Shown here piece by piece: positions 4,484-5,386 of a stretch of DNA of 5,386 nucleotides. The position numbers and the translations under genes are program-made. Location of the stretch: NCBI GenBank assembly GCA_020630455.1, contig JAHDBK010000292.1, forward strand, positions 1 through 5,386. Reading direction: 5' to 3'. Numbering within the stretch: position 1 is the stretch's first letter; every line of letters starts with the position of its first letter. The notes under the pieces were generated by a model, which was not told the DNA's origin, did no database searches, and worked only from the letters and a program-made list of their open reading frames with translations. This stretch comes from Saprospiraceae bacterium (GTDB lineage: Bacteria; Bacteroidota; Bacteroidia; Chitinophagales; Saprospiraceae).

Positions 4484-5386
4484 TTACAGCGGGAAATCAT
4501 TTGGCATGGCTTCATGCATGATTTCATAGACTTTTTCAAACACATCCTCTTCGTTGGGTTTTGAAAAATAATCACCGTCAGAACCATAAGGAGGACGATG
4601 TGCTTTTGCCGTTAAAGTATGCGGAGCACAATCTAAATATTTAAATCCTCCTTGAATCTCTACTATTTGTTGCACTAAAAAAGCAGATGCACCACCTGGT
4701 ACGTCTTCATCTACTACTAATAATCGATTCGTTTTTTCTAAGGCAGAAACTACTCTATGTTCCATGTCAAAAGGCAATAGCGTTTGAGCATCTATTACTT
4801 GGCAATCAATTCCATACTCTTCTAATCTCTCTGCTGCTTTCATTACAATTCTGATACAAGAACCATAGCTTAGAATAGTAATGTCTTTTCCTTCTCTAAT
4901 GATTTCAGGCACACCAAAAGGTACCGTATATTCTCCAATATTATCAGGTAAAAGTTCTTTTAAACGGTATCCGTTAAGACATTCTATGATTAAGCCAGGT
5001 TCCCTTGACATTAATAATGTATTATACATGCCAACGGCTTGAGTCATATTCCTAGGCACACCAATATACATTCCTCTTAGGGAAGTAATGAGCATTCCCA
5101 TAGGAGACCCAGCATGCCAAATTCCTTCAAGTCTATGTCCTCTAGTTCTGATTATAGCTGGAGCGGCTTGAAGTCCTTTGCTTCTATATCGAATAGTCGC
5201 TAAGTCATCAGATAAAGGCTCTAATCCATATAATAAATAATCAAGGTATTGAATTTCTGCGATTGGCCTTAAGCCTCTCATAGACATTCCAATGGCTTGA
5301 CCCATGATGGTCCATTCTCTAATTCCAGTGTCAAATACTTTTTCTACACCATATTTTTCTTGCATTCCTGCAAATCCTTGATTAAC
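4484..5386 (-). CDS. 2-oxo acid dehydrogenase E1, beta (transketolase-like) part, 5' end cut
   Basis: The frame is open to the window edge, so the ATG at 5365 is internal: seven further codons (VNQGFAG) precede it, and 300 residues are visible. The protein is the thiamine-diphosphate E1 component that decarboxylates a 2-oxo acid and passes the acyl group to a lipoyl E2. Visible numbering shows VFDTGIRE (17-24), whose Glu24 corresponds to the E1-beta Glu that activates the cofactor; GLRPIAEIQYLDY (38-50); GIWHAGSPMG (88-97), with His91 at the place of the active-site HSQ loop; DITILSYGS (168-176), opening the transketolase C-terminal domain; IDAQTLLPFD (198-207); and VDEDVPGGASAFL (225-237). 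The tail HRPPYGSDGDYFSKPNEEDV resembles the E1 type in which alpha and beta halves are fused into about 650-690 residues, common in Bacteroidota. About 40 residues are missing if it is standalone, over 350 if fused. Substrate (pyruvate or branched-chain oxo acids) cannot be decided from this part. Confidence 0.93.
   Translation of the reverse strand, partial: VNQGFAGMQEKYGVEKVFDTGIREWTIMGQAIGMSMRGLRPIAEIQYLDYLLYGLEPLSDDLATIRYRSKGLQAAPAIIRTRGHRLEGIWHAGSPMGMLITSLRGMYIGVPRNMTQAVGMYNTLLMSREPGLIIECLNGYRLKELLPDNIGEYTVPFGVPEIIREGKDITILSYGSCIRIVMKAAERLEEYGIDCQVIDAQTLLPFDMEHRVVSALEKTNRLLVVDEDVPGGASAFLVQQIVEIQGGFKYLDCAPHTLTAKAHRPPYGSDGDYFSKPNEEDVFEKVYEIMHEAMPNDFPL

Noticed and set aside
4465..4490. Terminator of the E1 gene (GTAA-GAAGT-TTAC followed by six T on the minus strand)
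   Set aside because: A four-pair stem overlapping the stop codon is too weak to call, although the T-run is present.
5363..5365. ATG as the start of the E1 gene
   Set aside because: The frame stays open through seven more codons (VNQGFAG) that match the conserved E1-beta region, so the true start is outside the window.

Overview
The window is AT-rich chromosomal DNA from a member of the Bacteroidota. Three things support this. The gene order rplM-rpsI-rpsB-tsf is contiguous on one strand. The promoter-like sites match the phylum's TTG...TAnnTTTG consensus rather than TATAAT. None of the eight genes whose start lies inside the window has a Shine-Dalgarno sequence. The ribosomal protein sequences look more like the Cytophagales side of the phylum than classical Flavobacteriaceae, but that placement is an impression from memory, not a computed result. 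No tRNA, rRNA, CRISPR array, insertion sequence or phage gene is visible.

Layout. Positions 1-1942 (minus strand) hold a translation operon: a promoter at 1911-1942, then rplM (L13, GTG start), rpsI (S9), rpsB (S2) and the first 48 codons of tsf (EF-Ts), which runs off the low-coordinate edge. Positions 2034-3150 (minus) hold a probable two-gene unit: an exported DUF2141-family protein followed 22 nt later by a polytopic membrane protein with an internally repeated EKxEHxQ motif. A 223-nt divergent spacer (3151-3373) contains a good promoter for the plus-strand gene at 3374-4036, a two-CBS-domain protein with an ACT-like C-terminus. Positions 4037-4483 look empty of long ORFs but hold two tiny minus-strand genes, each encoding a single-span membrane protein of 42 or 45 aa and each preceded by a perfect TAnnTTTG box. 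From 4484 to the window end (minus) lies the C-terminal 300 residues of a 2-oxo acid dehydrogenase E1 of the beta (transketolase-like) type; its 5' end is outside the window.

How the genes relate. The four translation genes make ribosome subunits and an elongation factor from one transcript. The E1 enzyme belongs to central metabolism. The CBS/ACT protein is a likely ligand-sensing regulator of unknown target. The DUF2141 protein, the repeat membrane protein and the two micro-proteins have no assignable role. Nothing here is clearly a new system. The most interesting items are the repeat membrane protein, with its faint GldL-like signature, and the two unannotated small membrane proteins.
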